From assembly GCF_019823065.1 (NCBI RefSeq), contig NZ_CP081966.1, forward strand, positions 5,983,501-6,047,500: a stretch of 64,000 nucleotides of DNA. Reading direction: 5' to 3'. This DNA is from Pseudomonas mosselii (GTDB taxonomy: Bacteria; Pseudomonadota; Gammaproteobacteria; Pseudomonadales; Pseudomonadaceae). A program made the translations under genes and the position numbers. The notes beneath the pieces were generated by a model. It was given only the letters and a program-made list of their open reading frames with translations. It was not told where the DNA came from and did not search any database. Position 1 is the first letter of the stretch, and the number at the start of each line of letters is the position of its first letter. This document shows, piece after piece, positions 46,829 through 56,385 of this stretch.

Positions 46829-47230
46829 TCATTCGAAGCTGCCATGCAGTTGATGAATCTGCCGCCGCTGCTTCTTGTTCGGTCGCCCGTCGGTGGTCAT
46901 GCCCAGGGCGCCGGCCTTGCGCATCTCGGCCGCCTGCTCGCGGCGCTTCACGCTTTCAGCCGTCTCCTCGTAGAGCAGCTGCGCCTCCGGCGCCCCGCGC
47001 CGCACCAACGACAGCGCCTTGACCACCACGGTGCGCTCGTCGAAACCGGTGCGCAGCACGAACTCGTCGCCCACCCGTGGCTCCTTGCCCGGCTTGCAGC
47101 GCTCACCCCGGCAGTGCACCTTGCCGCTTTCGATCGCCGCCTTGGCCAGGGCGCGGGTCTTGTAGAAGCGCGCCGCCCACAGCCATTTGTCCAGGCGTAC
47201 CTTGTCATCGTCTTCAGGCTTTTGTGCCAT
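46829..47230 (-). CDS. hslR: Heat-shock ribosome recycling protein Hsp15
   Basis: Hsp15 is an S4-like RNA-binding protein that binds 50S subunits carrying stalled peptidyl-tRNA. The 133-residue product opens MAQKPEDDDKVRLDKWLWAA, then 'RFYKTRALAKAAIESGKVHC' and 'RVGDEFVLRTGFDERTVVVK', the S4 fold. The C-terminal tail is rich in Arg/Lys ('GRPNKKQRRQIHQLHG'). GAGGAA is 7 bases upstream of the ATG, preferred over a codon nine residues earlier. Confidence 0.95.
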   Translation of the reverse strand: MAQKPEDDDKVRLDKWLWAARFYKTRALAKAAIESGKVHCRGERCKPGKEPRVGDEFVLRTGFDERTVVVKALSLVRRGAPEAQLLYEETAESVKRREQAAEMRKAGALGMTTDGRPNKKQRRQIHQLHGSFE

Positions 47231-47339
47231 GGTTTTTCCTCGAATTCTGTCTTTCACGGAACTGTACTACCGTGACTGACGGATGCAAAAAATCCGTGCC
47301 GTCATTACAGTTCATCTCCATATCCCCAGGGCACGCTTC

Positions 47340-47822
47340 GTGAAGACATTTGACCACCTGACTGTGATCGGCCTGCGCGAGTGGGTCGCCCTGCCCGAGC
47401 TGGGTGTCGCCGGCCTGCGCGCCAAGATCGACACCGGCGCCAGCACTTCTAGCCTGCACGCCACCGAGGTCGAACCGTTCGAGCGCGATGGCCAGCCATG
47501 GGTGCGCTTCACCGCGCACCTGGGCTCGGTGGTGCAGTTGCGCCACCGGCGTTGCGAGGCGCCACTGGTGACCATGAAGACCATCAAGAGCTCCAACGGC
47601 CAGGCCCAGATCCGCTACGTGATCCGTACGGCCCTGGCGCTCGGCGACCGGGTCTGGGAGGTCGAGTTCACCCTGGCCTGCCGCAAGAGCATGCGCTATC
47701 GGCTGCTGCTCGGCTCGAAGGCGCTCATCCATGGCCAGTTGGTGGTCAACCCAGGCCTTAAGTACGTCCAGGACAAACCGGCCTTCCCGGCCACCCTTTC
47801 CCCTGTCACAGGTGCTGCATGA
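47340..47822 (+). CDS. rimB: RimB-type putative ATP-dependent zinc protease
   Basis: The 160-residue product, starting at a GTG (47340) with AGGG upstream, reads [20 protein letters not shown]. It has '[20 protein letters not shown]', the DTGA motif of a retropepsin-like fold. In Pseudomonas this family (RimB) acts with RimK, which adds glutamates to ribosomal protein S6 and changes the proteome. The stop overlaps the rimK start. An upstream in-frame ATG (47283) adds 19 residues that look unconserved. No rimA-like small gene is seen here. Confidence 0.85.
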   Translation: MKTFDHLTVIGLREWVALPELGVAGLRAKIDTGASTSSLHATEVEPFERDGQPWVRFTAHLGSVVQLRHRRCEAPLVTMKTIKSSNGQAQIRYVIRTALALGDRVWEVEFTLACRKSMRYRLLLGSKALIHGQLVVNPGLKYVQDKPAFPATLSPVTGAA

Positions 47823-48724
47823 AGATCGCTGTGCTGTCGCGCAATCCGCGTCTGTATTCCACCCGCCGCCTGGTCGAGGCCGGTACCCAGCGGGGCCACG
47901 AAGTGGTGGTGATCGACACGCTCCGGGCCTATATGAACATCGCCAGCCACAAGCCGCAGATCCATTACCGCGGCAAGCCGCTGGAGGGGTTCGATGCGGT
48001 GATCCCGCGCATTGGCGCATCGGTCACCTTCTATGGCTGCGCGGTGCTGCGCCAGTTCGAGATGATGGGCGTGTACCCGCTCAACGAGTCGGTGGCCATC
48101 GCCCGCTCCCGCGACAAGCTGCGCTCCCTGCAGCTGCTGTCTCGGCGCGGTATCGGCCTGCCGATCACCGGTTTCGCCCACTCGCCGGACGACATCCCCG
48201 ACCTGATCCAGATGGTCAACGGCGCGCCGCTGGTGATCAAGGTGCTCGAAGGCACCCAGGGCATCGGCGTGGTGCTGTGCGAGACCACCAAGGCCGCCGA
48301 GTCGGTGATCGAGGCGTTCATGGGCCTGAAGCAGAACATCATGGTCCAGGAATACATCAAGGAGGCCGGGGGCGCCGATATCCGTTGCTTCGTGGTGGGC
48401 GACAAGGTGATCGCCTCGATGAAGCGCCAGGCCAAGCCGGGCGAATTTCGCTCAAACCTGCACCGCGGTGGCGTGGCCAGCCTGATCAAGATCACACCCG
48501 AAGAGCGCATGACCGCGATTCGCGCGGCGAAGGTCATGGGCCTGAGCGTGGCGGGCGTGGATATCCTGCGTTCCAATCACGGGCCGCTGGTGATGGAGGT
48601 GAACTCATCGCCTGGGCTGGAGGGTATCGAGGTGACCACCGGCAAGGACGTGGCCGGGATGATCATCGAGCACCTTGAGAAGAACAGCGGGCCGAATCAG
48701 ACGCGGACCAAAGGCAAGGGCTGA
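47819..48724 (+). CDS. rimK: Ribosomal protein S6 glutamate ligase RimK
   Basis: RimK attaches glutamates to the C-terminus of ribosomal protein S6 and belongs to the ATP-grasp enzymes. The 301-residue product has '[20 protein letters not shown]', '[20 protein letters not shown]', '[20 protein letters not shown]', '[20 protein letters not shown]' and '[18 protein letters not shown]', which cover the ATP-grasp core and metal ligands. ATGA overlap with rimB couples the two. The C-terminus ends at a REP-like hairpin. Confidence 0.96.
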   Translation: MKIAVLSRNPRLYSTRRLVEAGTQRGHEVVVIDTLRAYMNIASHKPQIHYRGKPLEGFDAVIPRIGASVTFYGCAVLRQFEMMGVYPLNESVAIARSRDKLRSLQLLSRRGIGLPITGFAHSPDDIPDLIQMVNGAPLVIKVLEGTQGIGVVLCETTKAAESVIEAFMGLKQNIMVQEYIKEAGGADIRCFVVGDKVIASMKRQAKPGEFRSNLHRGGVASLIKITPEERMTAIRAAKVMGLSVAGVDILRSNHGPLVMEVNSSPGLEGIEVTTGKDVAGMIIEHLEKNSGPNQTRTKGKG

Positions 48725-48733
48725 GAGCGACAT

Positions 48734-48764
48734 GATGTCGCGAAAGGGCCGCACAGCGGCCCCG
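48734..48764. repeat. REP-like hairpin between converging rimK and envZ
   Basis: The sequence tgtcgcgaaagggccgcacagcggcccc contains the perfect hairpin gggccgc-aca-gcggccc (48746-48762). The first part matches the 'cgcgaaagg' arm of the REP at 23709-23737. It sits in the 44-bp gap between the two stop codons. Confidence 0.6.
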
Positions 48765-48768
48765 GAAA

Positions 48769-50082
48769 TCACACGGCGTTACGCGGCAGCAGCAACCCCA
48801 ACGGCAACCTCACCCGTGCTTCAATGCCACCGCCAGAGCGGTTGCGCAATTCCACATTGCCGCCATGCTGCGCGGCGATACGCTTGACGATCGCCAGCCC
48901 AAGGCCGGTGCCCTTGCCACCCCGCGCCCGGTCGCCACGGATGAACGGGTTGAAGATGGTCTCCAGTTCCGACTCATCGATACCCGCGCCACGGTCCAGC
49001 ACGCTGAGCACCACATACGGCGCGCTCTGGTCGCCCGACACATAGGCCGCCACCTCGACGCCCTTGCCAGCGTGATGCAGGGCGTTGCCAATCAGGTTGC
49101 CCAGCATGCGCTTGAGCGATACCCGACGCAGCGGGAACGGCGGAATCGGCTCCAGGCACAGCCGCACCTGCTCCTTGTGCTGGTTGTAGGGCGCCACCAC
49201 TTCGTAGATCAGGTCGTTGAGGTCGACCTCCTCCACCGGTTCGTCGCGCCCGTCCCGAATGAACGCCAGGAACTGGTCGAGAATCGCGTCCATGTCCTCG
49301 ATGTCGCGGACCATGTCCTCGCTGAGGTCACTGTCGTTGCCTATCAGCGACAGCGAAAGGCGCAGCCGGGTCAGCGGTGTGCGCAGGTCATGGGACACCC
49401 CGGCCAGCATCAGCTCACGCTCACGCCCGGCCTGCTCGACATCCTCGGCCATCTGGTTGAACGCGCGGTACACCTCGGTCATTTCGCTCGGGGTGTCGCT
49501 GATCGGCAGGCGCACGCTGCGCCCCTGGCCCAGCTGGCGGGCGGCGAACACCAGGCGCTTGAGCGGCTGGTTGAGCTGACGCACGAAGATCCAGGCCGAT
49601 GCCGTGGACAACAGGCCGATAGCCAGGAACCAACCGAGCACGTTCCAGATCTTCTGCCCACGCAGCGGGTGCGGATACAGCGGCACCTTGAGCCAGCCCG
49701 GGCCCAGGCTGGGGGCATTGACCCACAGCGCGGGCGGCGCGTGGATGCGCAGGCGCACCTCGGTGTCATCGCCCAGTTCGGCCTGCATCTGGCGCTGGTA
49801 GATCTCGCTGTAAGGCCAGTGCTGCTCGCCCTCCGGCACGCCGGCGCCGGTCACGCGGATCAGGCCGGCCGCCTCGGCGATCTGGTCACGGTTCTCTTCA
49901 TCCGCGGCCCAGTAGGCGCGCAGCGTCAGGGCCACGCCGTGGCTGTACTGGCGGTCGACCAGCACGTCTTCGTTCATCAGCAGGTACACGAGCGTCAATG
50001 CCTTGGAGAACAACACGACGATCAGCACCAGCCAGAGGGTGCGGGCGAAGAAGCTTTGTGGGAACCAGAGAGGCGTTTTCAT
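48769..50082 (-). CDS. envZ: Osmosensor histidine kinase EnvZ
   Basis: EnvZ phosphorylates OmpR and, in enteric bacteria, answers osmotic and acid stress. The 437-residue inner membrane protein has one segment at about residues 15-36 and a second at about 147-166. HAMP-like 'NQPLKRLVFAARQLGQGRSV' leads to the phospho-acceptor H231 in 'LMLAGVSHDLRTPLTRLRLS'. The ATPase part has 'MLGNLIGNALHHAGK', 'VLDRGAGI' and 'GGKGTGLGLAIVKRI'. It lies 94 bp after ompR on the same strand with a strong hairpin in between. Confidence 0.93.
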   Translation of the reverse strand: MKTPLWFPQSFFARTLWLVLIVVLFSKALTLVYLLMNEDVLVDRQYSHGVALTLRAYWAADEENRDQIAEAAGLIRVTGAGVPEGEQHWPYSEIYQRQMQAELGDDTEVRLRIHAPPALWVNAPSLGPGWLKVPLYPHPLRGQKIWNVLGWFLAIGLLSTASAWIFVRQLNQPLKRLVFAARQLGQGRSVRLPISDTPSEMTEVYRAFNQMAEDVEQAGRERELMLAGVSHDLRTPLTRLRLSLSLIGNDSDLSEDMVRDIEDMDAILDQFLAFIRDGRDEPVEEVDLNDLIYEVVAPYNQHKEQVRLCLEPIPPFPLRRVSLKRMLGNLIGNALHHAGKGVEVAAYVSGDQSAPYVVLSVLDRGAGIDESELETIFNPFIRGDRARGGKGTGLGLAIVKRIAAQHGGNVELRNRSGGGIEARVRLPLGLLLPRNAV

Positions 50083-50126
50083 CGATCAACTACTGTGCTG
50101 AAAAGGCCGGCCGTCACAGACGAAAA

Positions 50127-50152
50127 CAGGGCGACCCGCGTGGGTCGCCCTG
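50127..50152 (-). terminator. Strong hairpin between ompR and envZ
   Basis: The arms cagggcgaccc and gggtcgccctg are perfectly complementary around a gcgt loop. It lies between the ompR stop (50177) and the envZ start (50082). It has no T-run, so partial termination or RNA processing is more likely than a full stop. Confidence 0.55.
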
Positions 50153-50176
50153 CTGCACCCTGACGAGCCGACAGGC

Positions 50177-50917
50177 TCATTTGCCGGCGTTTCCGTCCGG
50201 CACGAAGACGTAGCCCACACCCCATACGGTCTGAATGTAGCGTGGCTTGGACGGGTCGGGCTCGATCATCCGGCGCAGGCGCGAAATCTGCACATCGATG
50301 GAGCGCTCCAGGGCGTCCCACTCGCGGCCGCGGGCCAGGTTCATCAGCTTGTCGCGGGTCAGCGGCTCGCGGGCATGCATGACCAGGGCCTTGAGCACGG
50401 CAAACTCACCGGTGGTGAGCATGTGCGTTTCCTCGCCGCGCTTGAGTTCGCGGGTGGCCAGCGACAGCTCGTAGTCGCCGAAGGTGACGGTCTCTTCCTC
50501 GCTGCCCGGCGCGCCTGGCACGCTCGGGGACTGGCGGCGCAGCACGGCCTTGACCCGGGCCACCAGTTCGTCGGGGTTGAACGGCTTGGCCAGGTAGTCG
50601 TCGGCGCCCAGTTCCAGGCCCTTGATGCGGCTGAGCTCATCGCCCTTGGCGGTAAGCATGATAATCGGGATCTGGTTGTTCGACGCGCGCAGGCGCTTGC
50701 ACGCGGACAGACCGTCCTCGCCCGGCAGCATCAGGTCGAGGACCACCAGGTTGAACACTTCACGGGCCAGCAGGCGGTCCATCTGTTCGACGTTGGGCAC
50801 GGTGCGGACACGGAAGCCCTTGCTGGTGAAGAAACGGTCCAGCAGGCTGCTCAGGCCCGGGTCGTCGTCGACGATGAGAATCTTGTCGCCTTCGGCGGCG
50901 TTTGCGGTGCTGGTCAT
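50177..50917 (-). CDS. ompR: Response regulator OmpR
   Basis: The 246-residue product starts MTSTANAAEGDKILIVDDDP. The receiver carries the phospho-acceptor D61 in 'NLVVLDLMLPGEDGLSACKR' and the Lys in 'DDYLAKPFNPDELVARVKAV'. The C-terminal winged helix has 'LTTGEFAVLKALVMHAREPL', 'RSIDVQISRLRRMIEPDPSK' and 'YIQTVWGVGYVF', typical of OmpR/PhoB-type regulators. It pairs with the downstream envZ. It diverges from tex. Confidence 0.95.
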   Translation of the reverse strand: MTSTANAAEGDKILIVDDDPGLSSLLDRFFTSKGFRVRTVPNVEQMDRLLAREVFNLVVLDLMLPGEDGLSACKRLRASNNQIPIIMLTAKGDELSRIKGLELGADDYLAKPFNPDELVARVKAVLRRQSPSVPGAPGSEEETVTFGDYELSLATRELKRGEETHMLTTGEFAVLKALVMHAREPLTRDKLMNLARGREWDALERSIDVQISRLRRMIEPDPSKPRYIQTVWGVGYVFVPDGNAGK

Positions 50918-51063
50918 GAATAACTCCTCTGATATCGCCGCGCATTATGGCGTAGCCACTGCAGTGCGTGCCGTGTGCATTGTTAGCAGATTTTTCCCGG
51001 CATGCCACTGTCGCCCCGTCGTCGGCTGGCGCCGCGCCATCACCGCAAGCCCGGCGCGATGGG

Positions 51064-51069
51064 TATAAT
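51064..51069 (+). promoter_or_regulatory. Candidate -10 element for tex
   Basis: A perfect TATAAT lies 78 bp upstream of the tex start in the ompR-tex divergent gap. No good -35 hexamer is seen at the right spacing, so only the -10 is supported. Confidence 0.3.
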
Positions 51070-51146
51070 GCGCGGCTTTCACCCAGCGCCGCCGGGCCAG
51101 ATCGCCCACCCGCGGCCTTGCATTCACTATTTGTCAGGTGGTTTTC

Positions 51147-53471
51147 ATGGACAGCATCAACAGCCGTATCGCCGAGGAACTGGGCGTGCGCCCACAACAG
51201 GTCGAAGCGGCCGTGGGCCTGTTGGACGAAGGATCGACCGTGCCCTTCATCGCCCGTTACCGCAAGGAAGTGACCGGCAGCCTGGATGACACCCAACTGC
51301 GCCACCTGGAAGAGCGCCTGCGCTACCTGCGCGAGCTCGACGAGCGCCGCGCCAGCATCCTGGCCAGCATCGAGGAACAGGGCAAGCTGACCCCGGAGCT
51401 GGCCCGCGAGATCAAGCTGGCCGACACCAAGACCCGCCTCGAAGACCTGTACCTGCCGTACAAGCAGAAGCGCCGCACCAAGGGCCAGATCGCCCTGGAA
51501 GCGGGCCTGGGCGAGTTGGCCGACGGCCTGTTCAACGACCCTCAGCTGGACCCGGAAAGCGAAGCGACACGTTTCGTCGACGCCGAAAAAGGCGTGGCCG
51601 ACGTCAAGGCCGCCCTGGAAGGGGCCAAGTACATCCTCATGGAGCGCTTCGCCGAGGACGCCGCCCTGCTCGACAAGCTGCGCGGTTTCCTCAAGCAGGA
51701 AGCGGTGCTGACTGCCCGCGTGGTCGCTGGCAAGGAAGAGGAAGGCGCCAAGTTCCGCGACTACTTCGCCCACGACGAACTGCTGCGCACCGCGCCATCG
51801 CACCGTGCCCTGGCGATCTTCCGCGGGCGCAACGAAGGCGTGTTGAGCGCCTCGCTGAAAGTCGGCGAAGAGCTGCCGGGCACCCTGCACCCGTGCGAGC
51901 TGATGATTGGCAACCATGTCGGCATCGAAAACCGCAACCGCCCGGCCGACAAATGGCTGGGTGAGGTGGTGCGCTGGACCTGGAAGGTCAAGCTGTACAC
52001 CCACCTGGAAACCGACCTGTTCGGCGAACTGCGCGACAACGCCGAAGGCGAGGCGATCAACGTCTTCGCCCACAACCTGCACGACCTGCTGCTGGCCGCC
52101 CCGGCCGGTCCGCGCGCAACGCTGGGCTTCGACCCGGGCCTGCGCACCGGCTGCAAGATCGCCGTGGTCGATGCCACCGGCAAGCTGCTGGACCACACCA
52201 CGGTCTACCCGCATGCGCCGAAGAACGACTGGGACCGCACCATTTCCATCATGGCCGCGCTGTGCGCCAAGCACTCGGTCGAGCTGATCGCCATCGGCAA
52301 CGGTACCGCCAGCCGCGAGAGCGACAAGCTGGTGGCCGAGCTGGTCAAGAAATACCCAGCGTTGAAGATCACCAAGATCATGGTCTCCGAGGCCGGTGCC
52401 TCGGTGTACTCGGCTTCCGAACTGGCCGCTCGCGAGTTCCCGGACCTGGACGTGTCGATCCGTGGCGCGGTGTCCATCGCCCGCCGCCTGCAGGACCCGC
52501 TGGCCGAGCTCGTGAAGATCGACCCGAAATCCATCGGCGTCGGCCAGTATCAGCACGACGTGTCGCAGGTGAAGCTCGCTCGCGGCCTGGACGCCGTGGT
52601 CGAGGACTGCGTGAACGCCGTGGGTGTGGATGTCAACACCGCTTCCGTGGCGCTGCTGACGCGCATCTCCGGCCTCAACGCGACCCTGGCACAGAACATC
52701 GTCGCCCACCGCGACGCCAACGGCCCGTTCGCCACCCGCGCCGCGCTGAAAAAAGTCAGCCGCCTGGGCGAGAAGACTTTCGAACAGGCGGCCGGCTTCC
52801 TGCGCGTGATGAACGGCGACAACCCGCTGGACGCCTCGGCAGTGCACCCGGAAGCCTACCCGCTGGTGCAGCGCATCGCCGCCGACACCGACCGCGACAT
52901 TCGCTCGCTGATCGGCGACAGCGGTTTCCTCAAACGCCTGGACCCGAAGAAGTTCACCGACGAGACCTTCGGCCTGCCGACCGTCACCGACATCCTTCAG
53001 GAGCTCGACAAGCCTGGCCGCGACCCGCGTCCGGAGTTCAAGACCGCCACCTTCCAGGATGGCGTCGAGGACCTCAAGGACCTGGAGCCGGGCATGATCC
53101 TCGAAGGCGTGGTGACCAACGTCACCAACTTTGGTGCCTTCGTCGATATCGGCGTGCACCAGGACGGCCTGGTACACATCTCGGCGCTGTCGGAGAAGTT
53201 CGTCAAGGACCCGCGTGAAGCAGTCAAGGCCGGTGACGTGGTCAAGGTCAAGGTCATGGAAGTGGACATCCCGCGCAAACGCATCGGCCTGTCCATGCGC
53301 ATGAGCGACACCCCAGGCGAGAAGGTCGAGGGTAACCGCGGTGGCAACCGTGGCAATGGCGGCAGCCGCCAGCATCAGGCGCCGCGCCAGCGCGAGACCA
53401 GCACCGCCGCGCCGGCCAACAACGCCATGGCGTCGCTGTTCGCCAACGCCAAGCAGCTGAAGAAGAAGTGA
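51147..53471 (+). CDS. tex: Transcription accessory protein Tex
   Basis: Tex is an RNA- and nucleic-acid-binding protein of the Tex/Spt6 family involved in transcription and toxin gene expression in several bacteria. The 774-residue product starts [20 protein letters not shown] (an upstream GTG adds three residues). It has '[14 protein letters not shown]'-like '[20 protein letters not shown]', a YqgF-like part '[20 protein letters not shown]', the helix-hairpin-helix region '[20 protein letters not shown]' and an S1 domain beginning at about residue 649 ('[20 protein letters not shown]'). The C-terminal tail is rich in Arg, Gly, Gln. It ends overlapping the next start codon. Confidence 0.96.
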   Translation: MDSINSRIAEELGVRPQQVEAAVGLLDEGSTVPFIARYRKEVTGSLDDTQLRHLEERLRYLRELDERRASILASIEEQGKLTPELAREIKLADTKTRLEDLYLPYKQKRRTKGQIALEAGLGELADGLFNDPQLDPESEATRFVDAEKGVADVKAALEGAKYILMERFAEDAALLDKLRGFLKQEAVLTARVVAGKEEEGAKFRDYFAHDELLRTAPSHRALAIFRGRNEGVLSASLKVGEELPGTLHPCELMIGNHVGIENRNRPADKWLGEVVRWTWKVKLYTHLETDLFGELRDNAEGEAINVFAHNLHDLLLAAPAGPRATLGFDPGLRTGCKIAVVDATGKLLDHTTVYPHAPKNDWDRTISIMAALCAKHSVELIAIGNGTASRESDKLVAELVKKYPALKITKIMVSEAGASVYSASELAAREFPDLDVSIRGAVSIARRLQDPLAELVKIDPKSIGVGQYQHDVSQVKLARGLDAVVEDCVNAVGVDVNTASVALLTRISGLNATLAQNIVAHRDANGPFATRAALKKVSRLGEKTFEQAAGFLRVMNGDNPLDASAVHPEAYPLVQRIAADTDRDIRSLIGDSGFLKRLDPKKFTDETFGLPTVTDILQELDKPGRDPRPEFKTATFQDGVEDLKDLEPGMILEGVVTNVTNFGAFVDIGVHQDGLVHISALSEKFVKDPREAVKAGDVVKVKVMEVDIPRKRIGLSMRMSDTPGEKVEGNRGGNRGNGGSRQHQAPRQRETSTAAPANNAMASLFANAKQLKKK

Positions 53472-53854
53472 TGGACGTACCGAAAGCGTACGTCGAGAGC
53501 GCCTTCAGCCAGCTCCTGGGCTGCCGCCTGCAACGCCTGGAAACGGGTGTTGCAGAGGTGGCCCTGGCGCTTGAGCCGCACCTGCGCAACCGTGGCCAGA
53601 AGCTGCACGGCGGGGCGATCTTCAGCCTGGTGGACATCGCCATGGGCCTGGCCTGCTCGGCCAGCCATGGCTTCGATCAGCAGAGCGTGACCATCGAGTG
53701 CAAAATCAACTACATGCGCGCCGTCAGCGAAGGCGAGGTGCTGTGCACCGCCCGGGTGCTGCACGCCGGTCGGCGCACGCTGGTGGTCGACGCCGACGTG
53801 CTTCAGGACGACAAGCTGGTGGCCAAGGCCCAGGGAACCTTCGCGGTTCTCTAG
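53471..53854 (+). CDS. PaaI-family hotdog thioesterase
   Basis: The 127-residue product begins at the ATG sharing one base with the tex stop (TGATG), so it is coupled to tex translation. The hotdog thioesterase motif reads 'NRGQKLHGGAIFSLVDIAMG', where HGG and the later Asp are characteristic of PaaI-type enzymes acting on phenylacetyl-CoA or similar acyl-CoA. It continues 'SVTIECKINYMRAVSEGEVL'. There are no membrane segments. The natural substrate is unknown. Confidence 0.87.
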   Translation: MDVPKAYVESAFSQLLGCRLQRLETGVAEVALALEPHLRNRGQKLHGGAIFSLVDIAMGLACSASHGFDQQSVTIECKINYMRAVSEGEVLCTARVLHAGRRTLVVDADVLQDDKLVAKAQGTFAVL

Positions 53855-53900
53855 CTGACAGGCCCCCATCTGCGGTATTTTCGGCGTAATGCTGTACACC

Positions 53901-53969
53901 TGATCGCAGGGCAAGCCCGCTCCCACGCACGCTCACAGGCTCCGTGGGAGCGGGCTTGCCCCGCGATCA
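53901..53969. repeat. REP inverted repeat upstream of gshA
   Basis: Two 27-bp arms (53901-53927 and 53943-53969) with one mismatch enclose a 15-base loop; the core 'gggcaagcccgctcccac' matches the copy at 6772-6818. It lies in the 241-bp gap between the thioesterase gene and gshA. Confidence 0.85.
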
Positions 53970-54095
53970 GGCGCATACAGGCCAGCGCCGGAACCGCGTA
54001 AACCAGGCGACAACGCCAGTTCCTTTCCCAACTACCCTTGTAGACCGTCATCCCTACCCCCATATTGGGGCGACTGACGCGTGAAGGAATCCATC

Positions 54096-55673
54096 TTGAG
54101 CGACCTCCTCAACCGCCGCCTGAGCCTGCTCGGCGACAATATCGACCTGCTCAAGCAGTGCCTGCACGGCATTGAGCGCGAATGCCTGCGCGTGACCAAC
54201 GACGGTCGCCTGGCCCAGACCCCGCACCCCGAGGCCCTGGGTTCGGCGCTGACCAACGAGCAGATCACTACCGACTATTCCGAGTCGCTGCTGGAATTCA
54301 TCACCCCGGCCCTGGCGGACCCTGCCAAGGTGCTCGAGAGCCTCGACCAGATCCACCGCTTCGTCTACACCAAGCTGGGCGACGAATACCTGTGGAGCCC
54401 GTCAATGCCCTGCACGCTGCCGGCTGAGGAAGACATCCCGATCGCCGAATACGGCAGCTCGAACATCGGCAAGCTCAAGCACGTCTATCGCAAGGGCCTG
54501 GCCCTGCGTTACGGCCGCACCATGCAGTGTATCGCCGGCATCCACTACAACTTCTCCCTGCCCGAGGCGCTGTGGCCGTTGCTGCGCGATGCCGAAGGCG
54601 GCGAGCAGGACGACCGCGACTACCAGTCCTCGGCCTATATCGCACTGATCCGCAACTTCCGCCGCTACAGCTGGCTATTGATGTATCTGTTCGGCGCCTC
54701 CCCGGCCCTGGACAAAGGCTTCCTGCGTGGCCGCCCGCACCAGCTCGAAGAGCTGGATGCCGAGACCCTCTACCTGCCCTACGCCACCAGCCTGCGCATG
54801 AGCGACCTGGGCTACCAGAGCAACGCCCAGGCGGGCCTGACGCCCTGCTACAACAACCTGGCCAGCTACACCGACAGCCTGCGCAAGGCCGTCGGCACGC
54901 CCTACCCGCCCTACGTCGAGGTCGGCACCCACAAGGATGGCGAGTGGGTACAGCTGAACACCAACATCCTGCAGATCGAGAACGAGTACTACTCGAACAT
55001 CCGCCCCAAGCGCGTCACCTATACCGGCGAGCGGCCAATCCAGGCCCTGACCTCCCGTGGCGTGCAGTACGTGGAAGTACGCTGCCTGGACATCAACCCA
55101 TTCCTGCCGGTGGGTATCGACCTGACCGAAGCGCGCTTCCTCGACGCCTTCCTGCTGTTCTGCGCCCTGGAAGAAAGCCCGCAGCTGGACAACGGCGAGT
55201 GCGGCCAGTGCACCGACAACTTCCTCACCGTGGTCAAGGAGGGCCGGCGCCCTGGCCTTGAGCTACGCCGTGACGGCCAGCCGGTCGCGCTGAAGACATG
55301 GGCGAGCGAACTGATCGAACGCATCGGCCAGCTGGCCGGGCTGCTTGACCGCGCCCAGGGCGGCAACGCACACGCCAAGGCCCTGGAAGCGCAGCAGGCC
55401 AAGGTCGACGACCCCGAGCTGACGCCTTCGGCCCAGGTGCTGGCGCGCATGACCGAACACGACGAGAGCTTCGTCAAGTTCTCCCTGCGCCAAAGCCGCC
55501 TGCACGCCGAGAGCTTCCGCGAGCAGCCGCTGCCCGCCGAGCGCCAGCAGGCCTTCGAAACCCTCGCCCGTGAATCCCTGGCCGAGCAGTCGCGCCTGGA
55601 GCAGCAGGAAGTGGGTGATTTCGACCTGTTCGTCGGGGCCTACCAGGCCAGCATCCTGGCGATCAGCAACTGA
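54096..55673 (+). CDS. gshA: Glutamate-cysteine ligase
   Basis: GshA (EC 6.3.2.2) joins glutamate and cysteine in the first step of glutathione synthesis. I chose the TTG at 54096 ([20 protein letters not shown]), which has AAGGA nine bases upstream and matches the usual start; a GTG at 54081 adds five residues. The 525-residue product reads '[20 protein letters not shown]', '[14 protein letters not shown]', '[16 protein letters not shown]'-like '[20 protein letters not shown]' and '[14 protein letters not shown]'. This is the proteobacterial GshA type. It shares one base with tetR downstream. Confidence 0.95.
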   Translation: MSDLLNRRLSLLGDNIDLLKQCLHGIERECLRVTNDGRLAQTPHPEALGSALTNEQITTDYSESLLEFITPALADPAKVLESLDQIHRFVYTKLGDEYLWSPSMPCTLPAEEDIPIAEYGSSNIGKLKHVYRKGLALRYGRTMQCIAGIHYNFSLPEALWPLLRDAEGGEQDDRDYQSSAYIALIRNFRRYSWLLMYLFGASPALDKGFLRGRPHQLEELDAETLYLPYATSLRMSDLGYQSNAQAGLTPCYNNLASYTDSLRKAVGTPYPPYVEVGTHKDGEWVQLNTNILQIENEYYSNIRPKRVTYTGERPIQALTSRGVQYVEVRCLDINPFLPVGIDLTEARFLDAFLLFCALEESPQLDNGECGQCTDNFLTVVKEGRRPGLELRRDGQPVALKTWASELIERIGQLAGLLDRAQGGNAHAKALEAQQAKVDDPELTPSAQVLARMTEHDESFVKFSLRQSRLHAESFREQPLPAERQQAFETLARESLAEQSRLEQQEVGDFDLFVGAYQASILAISN

Positions 55674-56314
55674 TGACCCGACCCGCCTCCCCGCGCAAGC
55701 CACGCGCCAGCAGCCAGGCCAGGATCGAAACGATCCAGGCCGCGGCCCGCGAGCTGCTGGCCGAGCACGGGGTGGCAGGCCTGTCGATCTACAGCGTGGC
55801 CGAGCGGGCGCAGATTCCGCCGTCGTCGGTGTATCACTTCTTCGCCAGTGTGCCGGCCTTGCTGGAGGCGCTGACCGCCGACGTGCACCGGGCTTTTCGC
55901 GAGGCCCTGAGCGCGCCCATCGACAGCGCAGCGTTCAGTACCTGGCCGCAACTGTCGCGGCTGATCGAGCAGCGCATGCTCGACATCTACCACGAGGACG
56001 CCGCCGCCCGGCAGCTGATCCTCGCCCAGCACGGGTTGAGCGAAGTGGTCCAGGCCGACCGTCAGCATGACCTGGAACTGGGCAAACTGATGCACACGCT
56101 GTTCGACCAGCATTTCCAACTCCCGCCGATGCCCACCGAGGTGGACGTGTTCGCCTTGGCCATGGAGCTCAGCGACCGTGTCTATGCCCGCTCGATGCAG
56201 TTGCACGAGCAAATCACCGCGCGCATGGCCGAGGAAGGCATGCGGGTGTTCGAGGCGTACCTGGGGCTGTACTTGCCGCCGTTCTTGGCAAAACGCCACA
56301 GCAGCAACATGTAA
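55673..56314 (+). CDS. TetR-family transcriptional regulator
   Basis: The 213-residue product begins at the ATG overlapping the gshA stop (TGATGA). A basic N-terminus (residues 1-17) precedes a TetR helix-turn-helix: 'ARIETIQAAARELLAEHGVA', 'LSIYSVAERAQIPPSSVYHF' and 'FASVPALLEALTADVHRAFR'. The C-terminal half is a ligand-binding helical domain. It could control gshA or the large gene 72 bp downstream. The ligand is unknown. Confidence 0.9.
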   Translation: MTRPASPRKPRASSQARIETIQAAARELLAEHGVAGLSIYSVAERAQIPPSSVYHFFASVPALLEALTADVHRAFREALSAPIDSAAFSTWPQLSRLIEQRMLDIYHEDAAARQLILAQHGLSEVVQADRQHDLELGKLMHTLFDQHFQLPPMPTEVDVFALAMELSDRVYARSMQLHEQITARMAEEGMRVFEAYLGLYLPPFLAKRHSSNM

Positions 56315-56385
56315 CGCAGACCATCCGAGGTCGGACGTTGAAATGAGCGCCTCTATCAGCACTCAGGCCAACGTGGACCACGACC

